Positions 32,101 to 44,299 of a DNA stretch of 64,000 bases are shown here, piece after piece. Positions within the stretch are counted from its first letter, which is position 1. Every line of letters begins with the position of its first letter. Origin of the DNA: Blasia pusilla. Its lineage: Eukaryota; Marchantiophyta; Marchantiopsida; Blasiales. A program made the position numbers and the translations under genes. The notes beneath the pieces are model-generated. The model saw nothing but the letters and a program-made list of their open reading frames with translations, was not told where the DNA came from and did not search any database. Location: assembly GCA_050084515.1 (NCBI GenBank), contig CM114274.1:20522001-20586000 (forward strand), given 5' to 3'.

Positions 32101-33259
32101 ACTTGGACTCGAGCAACATTGTCTCCACTCACAACCTTCTCTTTCAGAGACCTCAAACAATGGAAATCAAGTTCAAACGCATCAGACCTTTTTGCCATCT
32201 CCCCACCGGAGCTTTGACACTATGTCCCAGGTAATTCTCCCGGTGTTTGTCACCCTTCACATCATCCCAATTGAATTCTGCAAGAACCAAACTTACTAGA
32301 GTTAGCAAGACTCTAAGCCTAATTTCACCACATGCAAAGACACAAGTCCATAGTGCAGATAGTATTTGAGCTCCATTCCATTTACTACCTGGTCTTTGAA
32401 AAGGTAGTCACACCACAATTTGCTTTCTAAAATCAGAAGCGGCCATGTGATCAGAAGTATGTCTAGTTGTAGATTTTTAGAGGATAACATTGAAGGCTCT
32501 AATGGATGGCATACTTGGTGCCAGTCAGAAGTGTTAGAGGTCATAAGTAGATTATTGGCCATCTATCCGCCTAAACCAATTAGACGAGAAATTGGAGCAA
32601 TTGAAATAACCTTCACATTCACGATGAGTGGTAAAACCTGGAAGTATTGCAATCAGATCAAAACAGGGAGATATCACCAATCCCTGTGTATTGACAAAAT
32701 GTATACCCTTCTCTCTACATTGTGACTAGGGCTAAACTGTGAATGATCTCTGCACATGATAGAATATTATCATGTAAAATGTTGAGAAATTTAACAGACT
32801 TTCCGATTATAGTTTTGGTCAACCATCTATACCCTGGTGCCAGACGTACTCATTCTAGAACCAAGCAGGCCGTAACCTACAATAGAAATCCTCGGTTTCT
32901 TGTTGGATGCAAAAACTGGAGCCACGGATTTCGCCATACAAAGCACTTGCGCGACCTGATTTTTTTACTCTCATTTGCCCGTAGCTATCCGTAGCTATCC
33001 GTAAAATGCAGATGTGAAAACGAGACAAATTGTCCAATCCAAACACTATAGAAAGGTACCATAATGTTATAGATCAATACTGGACCTCTCGTGGAAGAAC
33101 CTCTATAGAACTGGTAGTGCTAATCGTAGAGATGTCAAATGGGGCAGGAGTTATAGAGAAGTGTGTGGGAGAGAAAAAGCATCACGAAAAGAGAGAATCG
33201 GAAATTTGAAACATACGGTCGCGTCCGCCTCGAACACCTCCGCGCGATGGATGGTACAT
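29110..33259 (-). CDS. MMTAG2-type (multiple myeloma tumor-associated protein 2-like) protein, five exons, 363 aa
   Basis: Exons read from the sequence: 33259-33217, 32277-32188, 31822-31570, 31069-30787, 29532-29110. Every intron is GT-AG, phases are 1, 1, 2 and 0, and the coding total is 1092 nt with a stop at 29112-29110. The protein opens [15 protein letters not shown], then [19 protein letters not shown], then [20 protein letters not shown], then an acidic helix ([19 protein letters not shown]) and [11 protein letters not shown]. That is the conserved N-terminus of the MMTAG2 / kinase-phosphorylation-protein family (PF10159). The 200-residue tail is rich in Lys, Arg, Ser, Glu and Asp. 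The family is nuclear and poorly characterised; a link to RNA processing is inferred from such tails, not shown here. No stop or frameshift was seen. Exon 5 and the tail are the least certain part. Confidence 0.88.
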
Positions 33260-34370
33260 GATGGAGGTTTTTCCGCCTCGCCTTGCTACGTCAGCCGAGA
33301 AGTAAGAAACTTCATCTACCAGCGGCAAATAACACCAAGCTACCCAACCTCACGCCAGCGGAAATCATGAGCAGAAATGTGTTCAGGACGGGTTCATTCC
33401 TCAAAGCAGTTCGAGAGAGGGAGCTCCCGGTTCAGAGGTTCCAACTAATTGGGAACCCGTGAACCCGTAGCTACCCGTTATCCTGGGACGATAAACCCAT
33501 AACTAAGGACTATACACTGGCGGCCAGGACTTCCACCTAGTCAACAGTAAGTATCTACCCTCCTAAGCAAAACCTTCAATATGCTTCATTCTTGCAGTCT
33601 TCATTCAATCCCATCAAGATGTGCATGCATAACACAGAAATCATTGATCTAGTCAAAATCTAACTTTCGTCCAATGTCTAAATGCAGAACTCTTAAGGTG
33701 AGCACTCCACAATGATGATACAAACAGCTTGAAAATCAACTCAAGGAAAGAAGCCAATGGCCATGAAAATTGGATTGTCAAAAAAATACTATGAAGTCAA
33801 ATCTCCAGATGTCGTTTCAATTTGGGATAGAACCGCAAGATTAGCCATAAGGAATAGTGAGCAACCGCGATCAAGCAGCGCACTCGCACGAGAGAGCCGA
33901 GCGCAGCCGCGACCTAAGTGCAGCAAGCAGAAATGAGAGGGTTGGCGGGTAGAGGGAGAGTGTAGGTTCGCGGCAGGTGGGGTCGCCTAGCCGTTGAATC
34001 GGCCTTTAGCCACCATCAGATCTAGGTGTCCTAGATTAGACGGTCAGATCTAAGCGCCATAGATCAGACGGCCAGATCTGGGCGCCCTAGCTCTAAATGC
34101 TTTTAATTTTTTTGCCTCTAAGGGTCCGAGTCTTTCTCGCTTGAAAAAAAAATCCCTTCGCCTGTCTTCTTTCCTCACGTTACGATTTCTACTTGGATTT
34201 GTTTTCCATTTCTACTTTCTCCCCGTCTACTTTCATAGTGTAATATACGTCCTCTGTCCTTATTGTAATTTTTGAAATGCATGGCCTTTCAAATTCTATT
34301 CCCGAGCAAGGATTTCATTTCACTATATTTAAGTGGTGTTTTATCATTGAACTCATTTCAGGGGAGTATT
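33260..34370. other. Upstream region of the MMTAG2-type gene
   Basis: No coding frame is supported. The minus-strand promoter should lie in the first few hundred bases; no convincing TATA box was found. It contains the short tandem repeat at 34018-34103. Confidence 0.4.
34018..34103 (+). repeat. Three-copy tandem repeat of about 28 bp
   Basis: Units begin CAGATCT followed by AGGTGTCCTAG, AAGCGCCATAG or GGGCGCCCTAG. The first two continue ATTAGACGGT or ATCAGACGGC; the third diverges after CTAG. Confidence 0.75.
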
Positions 34371-34376
34371 TAAAAA

Positions 34377-36800
34377 ATGGAGGAGAGACCACTTCGTGAT
34401 ATAACAAATCTACCACTTTCAACTTCTAGAATAGAGAATCCACTTGCTTCATTAATTTGATCATCGCCAACGTATGCTAACTATTTTCCTCATTCCATCA
34501 TTATGTTTGAAAAATTACGTACAAGTTCTTAATTTTGTGGGGTAAGAATCTGCAAACTCCCTATTCCATCAAATCCTCTTGATGAACGTGATTTCCGAAA
34601 AGTCTTATGTGGCAAGGCTTAAAGAAGATATTGTGCAATTCGTGCGGAGAAATTAGCTATTCAAACGATACAAGCGCATCTTCTTCAAATATCTCCAACG
34701 TAGGTTTCTTTCTTTGAAAGTTTTCATCTGACTTCCATTTTCTTTTCATAGTTATCTTAAATGTCATTTGATTGTTCTTTAATCTCGAGGTATTTTCTAA
34801 GATCTAATAGGGGAGTGCAAAGTTATTATCCTCATTGTATAAAAACTCTTTTTTCCAGACTTCCTCTTCCATCAAATCCTACAAATATACGTGATTTGAG
34901 TAAGGTATTACAGGTTGAGACACAAAAAACAAAACGTGCTATTCGTGTAGAGAAATTGGCACATCAAAAAGAGAATAGGAGGATCTATCAAAGGGAACAT
35001 AAATGGAGAAGGCATGCCCTTGAACAAAACTTGGTTGATGCTCCTATTACAAAGGGAATTCGAGATGATATACATATTGTCCCACAAAACTCTCCAATTC
35101 AAGATGTTGTGAGGTATACAAAGATTCAATTATGTGACAATTATTCTTTTCTTTTATAGAGAGATATTTGAATGTTTTTTCAATGAAACTTTCAATTTGG
35201 CTTTTAAGTCTTTACGTCAGGAATACACTTCGGATATACTTGGGGTTGAGGTACCTAATGTGGCAATCATTCAAGAGGATATGTGGACTCTTGGAGTTCA
35301 TGAACATGAAGTAGTTGAGCAGGCTTCCATACATGAAGTAAGTGAGATATCCACTCATACACATGCAGTAATTGAGAACATACCTTCTACTCCCAATGGA
35401 GTTGAAATCCCAAGAGTGACTGGAGTTATGCTTCCTACTTCAACAAATGTTAATCCATTGACTAACATTGGGATGATTGTGAAAGTCAACAAGTCATTCA
35501 ATCTTGCACGGACTCAAAACTTCAAAGAAAGTGATGTAAGAAAACTCGGGATGCCCTCAATTGTAAGTCAAACCATAGGACGTCTCACTATTGGAAAGAT
35601 GATTGAGATATGTCCTTCATGTCATGCTCTTCATTGGAAATGTGAGAACGTGAAGGCTACAAGATTTTGCAACTCACCTTTTGGCATGTGTTACGATCAT
35701 GGAAACATACAACTTCCATTCTTGAAAAAGACTCCTCCATTTTTTAAATCATTGATTTCAGGTATCGGTGCACAAAGTGCTCACTTTCTTACCCATGCTC
35801 GAGATTATAATTCTACATTACAAATAGCTTCTACAAGAGCTTATGTAATGAAGCAAATTGGTGGTACCAGATATTTTAGGGTTCAAGGTGGGATCCACCA
35901 TACCATTGGAGCACTTCATCCAGAAGAAGGGGATCATCTAAGATTTTCTCAAATCTACATTCATGATGCTGAGAATGAATTGGAGAATAGAGGAAGAGTC
36001 ATGTCACATGATCTCCAACCATACATCTTATGAGGGCTACAAGAGATGTTACACGAACATAATCTGTATGTGAAAAATTTTCGTCACGTCGCAAATGAGG
36101 CAAGTGAGTCTAATGTGCGCATCATCCTAAAGGCAAGTAAGTGTGGGCTTGAGGCCAAACCTTATATCTTACCATTGGCTTCTGAAGTTGCAGCAATTTT
36201 TCCATGTGATGGAAGTGAGTGTGTTGATTGTCGTGATATTGTTGTGCAATTACATGGAGGGGGTACAAGAAGTATATCAGACCTAAATTAAGCACATATT
36301 CCATTGCACTTTGTTTTGTTATTTGTCTATGGTGAAGTTGGTTGGCATCCTGGAATACGATTTGAGAGTTTTCAAGAATCTACAAAAACATATATACCTA
36401 GAAGGGATAATATACGAGTGGACCATAGGGATACAGAATTTTCAAATGACTCAATGGAGGAGGGTAGAGTTGATAGTGAGACTATTGATGATAGAATGAT
36501 GAGGAATAAAAAGAGAATTACATCCTTGCAATTTGCCTCTTTTCGACTACAAATAGGACTTGGAGCTGAAGATGATAATCGGCTACTTTGATTGGATCAT
36601 CTTACTCAAGAGTACATGTTTGATGTATATGCAACTATAGAGATGCAACGATTATGTTGGGTTCGATTAAATCAAAAGGAGTTGCGGGTTGAATTACATG
36701 GTTGCACAAAAACGGACAAGTCCTTCCTTAGGACGGACAAGTTTGGATATGTCCACGGACATGGGTTCCAAGAGGTGGGACCCATACTTTATAGAGAATA
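34377..36800 (+). pseudogene. Helitron Rep-helicase N-terminal half (Helitron_like_N), interrupted
   Basis: The ATG at 34377 begins MEERPLRDITNLPLSTSR. Two related exon-like blocks follow, PIPSNPLDERDFRKVL (about 34559, decayed) and PLPSNPTNIRDLSKVL (34861 on), the latter after a good 3' splice site. A 46-bp intron (35114-35159, GT-AG) joins QDVVR to EIFECFFNETFNLAF. The zinc-finger segment (CPSCHALHWKCEN, FCNSPFGMCYDHGNIQLP) and the core of Helitron_like_N follow: RYFRVQGGIHHTIGALHP, FSQIYIHDAENELENRG, LLFVYGEVGWHPGI, YMFDVYATIEMQRLCWVRL. In-frame stops at 36031-36033, about 36289 and about 36589 make it a relic. The intact protein nicks DNA and drives rolling-circle transposition. The plus-strand similarity ends near 36700. 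Confidence 0.88.
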
Positions 36801-36837
36801 GCTACTACGTTGATGTTCTTCTCTGGAGATAAAGAAC

Positions 36838-37511
36838 TTAATTGTATAGGTGGGTGCGAGGGAATGTAACAACAAATCTCAGATCTATCCTATCAACATC
36901 ATCATTGTCAACCCACATAATCATATGACAATGGAGGCTTCCCCAGTTTTGCAACTCATATCTAAGGAGGTAATCCTTAACTCTACCAAGAATTTGTGGA
37001 CCAGAAAGAATAAATTGAAACAAGAATGTTTGTAGGTGAGTGTGGAAACGTTGAGCACATTTTGAGGGTGCGTCACGCCATGTAAAGTCCTCATTAAACT
37101 TTACCACTAATTTCTGCAGATCATCAATCTCACGCCAGTGTGTGGGTGAGGCTTCATTAGAGGTTAGTGTCCGAAAAAAGTGGGGCATGCCCCACTTATG
37201 TACCATTGCTTTTAGGTCTTTGAGATGCCTCCTGAGCCAGCAAGGACTACTAGGTAATTGTGGGCTAATAGTATATTGAGATAAATGTTGGTGTAAGTCT
37301 TCTTCCCTCAAGGTTGGTTTTCTCTCCTAAGTTTGTTGAGTTCTCTATCTAGTATGAATATTCTACTTGTTGAGCATAGAGCAATAGAGTGTCGTAATTG
37401 GTACATCAGCAGAGTGTATGGTTTGTAGAGAGAAAAGACGTTGAACAATTGTCTAGATCTATTCCGTGTGTAGTCGGAAAATATGGAATGACCAATATAA
37501 AAACCCACGTA
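36838..37511 (-). pseudogene. Helitron Rep (HUH) domain fragment, opposite strand
   Basis: The minus-strand frame reads LREEDLHQHLSQYTISPQLP, KWGMPHFFRTLTSNEASPTH, WREIDDLQKLV, DAPSKCAQRFHTHLQTFLF and YELQNWGSLHCHMIMWV. The HCH is the HUH pair of a rolling-circle Rep nuclease, and WGMPHFFRTLTSNE corresponds to its first conserved motif. An upstream frame (37511-37310: YQLRHSIALCSTSRIFIL, LNKLRRENQP) joins it with a one-base frameshift at about 37310. The C-terminal catalytic Tyr motif and the PIF1-like helicase are absent. It faces the N-terminal half at 34377-36800, so either the Helitron suffered an internal inversion or two different Helitrons are abutted. Confidence 0.8.
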
Positions 37512-37950
37512 AGAAGGGAAATAAAAATGGAAATAACGCTATCTCTATCGTCAATTTAGAATATGAAGAACATCCAAATGATTGAGTGAGAAGGGTAGTG
37601 CGCAAGCTTGAGGATGACCGTAGTGAAAGGATACCACTATTAAATATGTCAATAGATTTTGTTTGTTTTACAAGGACTAAGTAGGAAACATCTTGTAGGA
37701 CATTTAAATCAAGATGATAGGGATTGTATTGTTGTGTGTAACCTAACCTTTAAATTGAGATGATGTAATTATAGATTGAACACATAATTCAGGTAGAATA
37801 ACCAAACCACAAGATGGATTTGGTACCTCTAATAGTGTCAGGTAGATCTTGTATAGCTCATTTGTTTGGAAATTTATGGATAATATTTTCTTTAAAGCTG
37901 GACATAAGGCATTACGATGGGCATCTATACCGGTGTTCATGTTAAATCCT
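37512..37950. other. Non-coding gap between Helitron and family B LTR
   Basis: No protein similarity or repeat recognised. It may be the rest of the Helitron. Confidence 0.4.
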
Positions 37951-38900
37951 TGTCACGTCTTTTAGGATAGATTAGTTAGATCTATTAGAGCGCCTTCGCA
38001 AGTAGTGTAGGACAGGCTCAAGAGGTTGAGGATGACTTGTTGAGCTCTGAGATACCTGAGAGAGCAGGTTTCTCCTTCGTTTCGGCTCATTTGGAGCCAT
38101 ATTGAGGAACTTACTACTTTGGGTAAGTACCATTTTGAGTATATGGTCTACTTTCTATTTTAGGAGTTGGCCCTTGACCTCTTACATCAGGTCAAGAGCC
38201 AAGGAGGTGACTTGGGAGCATAGGTTACCATGAAGAGAGCTTGGGAGAGGGGAGGGGTATACCTCAAGGAGAGAGAGCTTGAGAGCTCATTCTCTCTTTG
38301 TTGAACCTCTTGGCACGAGGCAGCGGAGCTATGGTCCCTTCCCTTGTGGGTGTAACGCAAGCCTCTCATTAGGAGAGTGGGTTTGGTTTGACATTGAGAA
38401 AGACATGTGAGAGCTATGGTGTTGTGAGAGAGATTTGACCTTATTTTACAAAGAGAGAATGAGAGGGTGAAACAACTTAAATGGAGGAGCTCGTTGGTTA
38501 CTCACTATTGGTGCACGTTAAGGACCGTGTTCCCCATTCAATGACTCATGGGAGTGCTCACCATAGCAAGCGCTACTTGTTTTACTGTTTTCCATTGCCA
38601 ATTTTTTCTCTAGAAGAGTGGCGCGCGGAAGCGTTGCCCAAATTTCTTTAGAGGTGAAGTTTGGGGGCAGATTTCCCCATTCCACTGCTCTCAAGAGCAC
38701 CAATTAGCTTGTTGGGTTTGTGATTTTACACGATTGAAGTTTTGTGTGGAAGAAATTAGCGTCAAAGCGCTGCCAATTTTGTCTTAGGAGTGCAGATTTG
38801 AAGGGCTACATGACAGTGCCCTTCAATTTTTGTGGGAAAGTTGAATGAAAAAAAAAAGTAGGCATTGTCATAGATCTCAAAGATGTGCACGTTGTGGAAG

Positions 38901-40222
38901 TGTAATGTACAAGAGTTTCAATTTTTACAGTCGTTTACTAAGTTTGATCCCCAAGAGGATTATTGTTTGATGAAAAGAGAGTTCGAAATTACAATTCTGT
39001 TGTAATAGTTGTATTTAAATGTGTATGATTTATATTCAATGTCTTATCAATATATTCGGATCTTTCTTAGTACTAAGGTTTCTTTTCTCAATTCTCTCTA
39101 GTGGAGTTGACAGCACGCTCAAGTTGATTTCCTCTCGATATCAAGAAACCTCACAGAGACCTCAACATGAAAGCTGGCTTCTCCTACTTTCAGAACTCAA
39201 TCCATCTCGGCAGGCTACTCTCTGTCAAAAAAATTTCCTACAACTCTCTGTTGATTATTCCATTGATGAGAAAGGTTTTCCTCATTCACTCTTCACTCTG
39301 CAGACCCAAAAAGAATACTCAGACATAAGCATCGCACATCAGAATGAAGGAATGATTGCTTTATTACTCCATCAAGAATGAGAAAGCTTCAAAAGTGTAT
39401 ACAAGCTCGAGAGGGTACTACTCCCTTGCTCGGACCATTCCTACAGCATGAGAACTTCGCAAGAGAATGATGATGATAGCTACTTCTATGCGTCTTAAAA
39501 TACTCTCTGAAGTAGGAGTGATCCAAATATTCAAAGCGTTTTTTATGAAGCTGGTGTCTCTTCAACATTTGTAACTACCTAGATCTATGGTGCTCTTTTC
39601 TTTTCCTAAGATCCCTATGAATTCGCAGAACAAAACTGTCATAACTACCAATCTGATACAAAGAGTTGCGCCTTTTCGTATTATAATTGTTCTAACTATG
39701 TGTCCCTTGAAATCAATGTCAATCTTAGCTCCGCTTCGCTGCTAAGTCTGGACCTCTTTTGCTTTGCTTGAGGATGAAGCTCTTTCTCCTGATCTGAAGA
39801 TGAAGCGCTCCATTCTTTGTTCTGTTTCCAGGTGCTTCGTTCAAGAGCTTCGTTCAAGAGCTGAGTACTTCTTTCTCTTCTTCTTCTTCTTCTTGCTTCG
39901 TCATGCTTCGTTATGCTTCAATATGCTTCGTTCCGGAGCAAAGAATTTCATAGACAGAGCTTAACAGAGCTTCATAGAGCTTTGTTGTCCTTCCGAAGCT
40001 TCTTGCTGGGTCTTTAGACTTCGTTATTTTATTCTCCTCTCCTCTTAGGCAAATCCTTGATTTTCTATCTCTCTGCCTTGTCCGTGGAGCTTCGTGATTC
40101 ACTTTAATCTTACTCATTCCTCTCCATAATAATATATAATAATCAAAATCATAATATATATACAAGTCTTTGTTGAATAAAAAGATGTATTTCTTCAAAA
40201 GTATAAAATTGTGGGTATCACA
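38901..40222 (-). repeat. Solo family A LTR inside the family B leader, imperfect TSD
   Basis: Plus-strand ends TGTAATGTACAAGAG and GGGTATCACA, 1322 bp, minus orientation. Flanking 5-mers are GGAAG (38896-38900) and AGAAG (40223-40227), one base apart, consistent with an old 5-bp target duplication. The left copy of the B leader is continuous across this point, which confirms the insertion. No internal family A sequence accompanies it. It is longer than the other copies, partly through CTTCTT and CTTCG expansions near 39865-39920. Confidence 0.88.
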
Positions 40223-40410
40223 AGAAGAAACAATGCGTAATTTTGAGTTGTGAGCCAAAAGTTATGGTTGATCTTGCAAAATTGCCATTGTTAGGTGATT
40301 TTTAGGGTAAAATTGTTCAAACCCTAAACTAGCCGCCGTGCCGACGATGGCCGTCGCAGTCAACAGTCAACCGTCACCATCAACGGTCTGCCATCAATGG
40401 TCCATCATTG

Positions 40411-40441
40411 CCGTCCACCGTCCACCGTCCACCGTCCACCG
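40411..40441 (+). repeat. CCGTCCA heptamer repeat
   Basis: Four tandem CCGTCCA units. The equivalent site in the left family B copy (near 14677) has about two. Confidence 0.85.
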
Positions 40442-41395
40442 CGTCGGTCACCACCGCCGCCTAGCGCTGCTTAGAGCCGCGTTCGGCCGTTGTCCGCCGT
40501 TGGTTGCAATTGCCGCCATTGCCATTGCCACCATTACAGAGTGGAGGGTCTTCCAAGACGATCATTGATTCTTTGACTTGAGCCGCCATCACATACTTTG
40601 TTGTGGCCGCTGCCATCATCATAATTTTGTCATCAACCAGTGATGGCAGGTGACTTCGGATTGATGGTGTTCAAGTTTTCATTTCATTATGCTTTGGTGT
40701 GATTGGTAGCCCCTCGACGATGATCGAGTACCGTGTCGTGACGCCCGTAGCCGCAACGCAGCGCCAATTTCCGCCTCGTGCCGCTTATGGCCGCACTGCA
40801 CCGTCTTGATCGCAGAGCCGCTCCTCCACTAAGGTGTAGAGCATGTGTATTTCTGGTTGAGGAGGGTATGTCGCGGCGTACCGCATCCCATTATCGAGTG
40901 CAGTGCATTCTGTAGTCATTCCATGCCACCAATGCCGCATCGTACCGTTGGATCCGCACCGCATAATTAGGAGATTTGAGCATTGTCAGTGTCATAGGGG
41001 TACGACTTGCGGATTGCAGGATTTTTTCGTCATGACCAAGTTGGGATCAAGGTTTGTAGTTGCTAAGGAGCAACCAAAATTTTTTCAGGTTACCCATTAT
41101 GGTCTTTTTCCTGTACGTATTAAGGAATTCCAGGTATTGGGTAGTTCTTTGGGATATTGGGTTTCGTGCAGATGCTAAGAGCATTGTTGATGTATGGGTT
41201 TAGAGGACATAGACCTATGTGGGGTGTCTAGAGTTGAGGGTATGTGATGTTCATGAGATGATAAGACAGTAGTTGATTTGCCGTACCACGCCGCTTATTG
41301 CCGCACAACACACTTCTTAGTGAGAGAGAGTATAGATTGAGTGTCACATGTTAGTTTGAATGGTTGAGTGATTACTCGCAAGGTTGAGAGTAATC

Positions 41396-42720
41396 GTATG
41401 AGAGGGGGCACGAGGGTTATCACGGCATCATTTTGGGACTTTGAGATGGTGGACCCGAGAGTAGCTCTAGAGGTTTTACTCAGAGTGGCGCGAGGTTTCG
41501 AGGGTCTCTACGTGAGGGATCGCCTCGACCTCCTTCTTTGTCATCTTCAAACGAGGGGGGGAGTGTAGATGAGTGTGTTAGTGCATCACCGCACACAATT
41601 AGGGGTCCTACCGCTTGGGAGTATGAGATGGACAACCGGGCTAGAAGACCGCGTAGGTTTTTGGGTGCTATCGGCACTATAGAGTTACACGACTTCATTG
41701 CGGAGTTTAGGAGTTGGTGTGACTTACAACGGGCTAGGAACTCTAGAGAGTTCAACCCGTTTACAACATAGAACGGTATGTTCCAACACCTAGAGGAGGC
41801 ACCCATGGATGATTATCATCAATTCTCCCACAAATATACCCAGGAGATTGAGGCATGGTGACTCTACTATGATCCACACTATGTGTCATGAACGGAGGCG
41901 TTCCCAGATGAGGAGGAGGAGTCAAGAGAGGCTACTTCCTCTTCTGTGAGTGATGTGTTAGGCCGGATGACTCGCACCACAGCAGTTGCACCGTCCAGTC
42001 GGGTCCGTCCCAGGTTCAACCCCGTGTTTGAGTTCTTTGCGGAGTTGAGGACGAGCTACCAAGGGGTACGGACGGAGAAGTTGCGGAGCATCCACGACTT
42101 CAAGAGGCGCCCGGGTGAGAGTTTACGTGAGGCCTACACTCGCTTGCGTAGGTTGATTAATGTCACTTAGGGGGTGATAGAGGCTCAAGCTATCTAGTCA
42201 TGGTACGGGATGCTAGATCGGACACGGGTACGGAAGGAGGTGCTTCTTATGAACACCTCACCAACGTTGAGAGATGTTTTTAGGCCTGTCAAGAACATTG
42301 AGCGCAACATGGCGGAGGAGAGCGTAGCCACCATGAGTTCTAGGCGAGAGCAGCCACAAGTATCTGCACCATCAATGCAGCAACATGTATTTCAAGAGAG
42401 GACTATGGTACCACAAGCACATGGAGGTTATTGAGAGCCTGTGCCACAAAGACCCGCGCCATCAAATGCGGCGCAGTAGCAGCAGCCGCGAAGTATTATT
42501 TGTTGGGCATGCGGTGGAGCCCATCACCAACGCAATTACACCCATTAGGGTCACGGACACGTGCCTCAGCATGGAGGAGGAGATGGTGCTGCACCAAGAG
42601 GCTATCAATGCGACTATTGTCAGAGGTACAACCACACATGCGCCAGATGTTTCAGCTTACACCTTGAGTTACGTCCAGACCGAGGGCCGGAGAAGGCACT
42701 AAAGCAAGTAGTTGGTCCAC
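41396..42720 (+). pseudogene. Family B gag
   Basis: Frames are broken but collinear: EMVDPRVALEVLLRVARGFE, then AWEYEMDNRARRPRRFLGAI, EFRSWCDLQRARNSREFNP, FNPVFEFFAELRTSYQGVRT, and the retrotransposon-gag signature FKRRPGESLREAYTRLRRL (about 42106-42165). A CCHC zinc knuckle CDYCQRYNHTCARC lies at about 42609-42650, with an earlier Cys-rich CWACGGAHHQRN. Stops at 41566, 41769, 42168 and 42432 and several frame jumps make it non-functional. The sequence differs clearly from family A Gag. Gag forms the particle, and the knuckle binds element RNA. Confidence 0.8.
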
Positions 42721-43193
42721 GTGGGCCTAGAGGTCATGCATCAGGTGGTCCCATTGGGGGAGGAGGAGCTATAGTTTCCCGAGGGGGTGGTGGAGTTGCC
42801 CATGGAGGAGGTAGAGTTCCACCATCTAGACCCGTCAAGGGAGACGTCGGGCGTGAGGCTGGGATTGCTGCCAAGATACAGTAGCTACAACAGCAGATTG
42901 CCGTTATGGCATTGAGGTTACTCGATGTCAAATCAATGGCATCGACGTCATGTGGGGCAGCCAGAGGTATGGAGGATCCTGGTTGGATGTGCGGGATTGC
43001 CGAGATGGAGGCCGCCGCAATTGCTACGTGTGGAGTAGCCGTAGAGTTGGATCCACATCGAGGGAGAACCAGGAAGCAAACTAGGCTTCCTCAGTCTTTC
43101 ATGTTGCCCTAGGCAATGAGGACCCCATTGAAGGGTCCTAATCAGAGTTCCCAAAGAGTTGGTGATGTTGTTGGTATGCAAGCATAGAGGGCG

Positions 43194-43942
43194 ATGGGAG
43201 AAGCGAGTGCAACGACTCCTATTGCTGATGCTCAGGAGGAGCATGTGTCGAGCACGTTGTTGGAGGGGGCCACTGTTGTGTACTACGCTCCTTTATTTTC
43301 TGCTTCCGATGTTATGAAATTGGGAGGTACGCCCATCGAGGTTTTCTGGCTGGCCGCTACGCTATGTGAGCATGGAGTTGATGTTCCTGCATCACACTCA
43401 TGGGTGATTTTAGAGGAGGTGATGGACCTGCCCTTGAAGGCTATGCTCGGGCTGTCCACGTCAAATTCATGGCAGGCTACGCTTGCTAGGATGGCGGAGA
43501 TGCCTGATAAATCCACAATAGAGCGTGCCATGGATGCTCTTGGTGTTGTGTTTTTGGTTAATCAAGGAGAGGTCTTTCATTGGTGAGTCTAGGAGGTAGA
43601 GTTTTTAGTTCGTAGCGTGTCTTGTTGGATTTAGGAGCGCAACCCTTGATGTTGGGGAAAGCGGCATTTAGAGGATTGGGCTTGACAAGAGCAAATGTGG
43701 AGCATTGTCCATTCCGGATACAGACCTCCTTGGGTGGAGCGAGTACCACACAGTATATCACCCGACATCAGGTCGTGGTGAGGATTTTCCCGGGACATCT
43801 TACAGATGAGTATGTGGTGCGAGCGAAGGCAATAGTGACCAATGTAGAGTCCTACGACGTCTTGGTTGATGAAGCAGTATTGTACCCTATGGGGTTTACC
43901 CTGGATTATTGGGAGGAGTCAACATCCTACAGACCAAGATGA
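43194..43942 (+). pseudogene. Family B aspartic protease region
   Basis: The first frame (43194-43586) ends VVFLVNQGEVFHW with no known motif; it is probably the Gag-protease linker. The second (43596-43942) has RVLLDLGAQPLMLGKAAFRG, a retropepsin active site in which the usual D-S/T-G reads D-L-G (GAT TTA GGA). A TCA-to-TTA change would explain it. The usual second half follows (GLTRANVEHCPFRIQTSLGG, YDVLVDEAVLYPMGFTLDYW). The enzyme would cut Gag-Pol. The altered triplet and the separating stops argue that it is dead. Confidence 0.75.
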
Positions 43943-44299
43943 TAGTCAAATGATGGGCGTCTTAGCTCATTGCCCGTCCGATTCATTGGTGGAGTGATCG
44001 AACGACGACCAGGAGATATGGCAACCTCAGCAACATTTAGCAGCGCCATTACTTGGCCTAGTGATTTGATTAAGGGACAAGTCCATGCATAGGACACTCC
44101 CGTTCTTGACATTTCTACGAAGAGAAGTGTCATGGTAGCCGCATCATTTTGTGGAGGAGAGATGCCGCTTTTGGGCTCGATTTAGGAGCTTCGACGCTTC
44201 ACCGCTAAGCATGTGCAGATCGCGTGGAGCGAGACGTTTGCACTAGAGCGTGAGAGGTCAGAGGAATCTGAGGTAGCCAAGAGTGCTATTATGACCGCT

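Larger units (their letters stand above)
37951..41395 (+). repeat. Family B LTR/leader, right copy (interrupted by a solo LTR)
   Basis: Starts TGTCACGTCTTTTAGGATAG and runs as 37951-38900 plus 40223-41395 around the inserted family A LTR. It is collinear with the reverse complement of 13758-15856. It contains GCC-rich blocks and a heptamer array at 40411-40441 that the left copy mostly lacks. I could not place the LTR 3' edge or the PBS with confidence. Confidence 0.7.
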
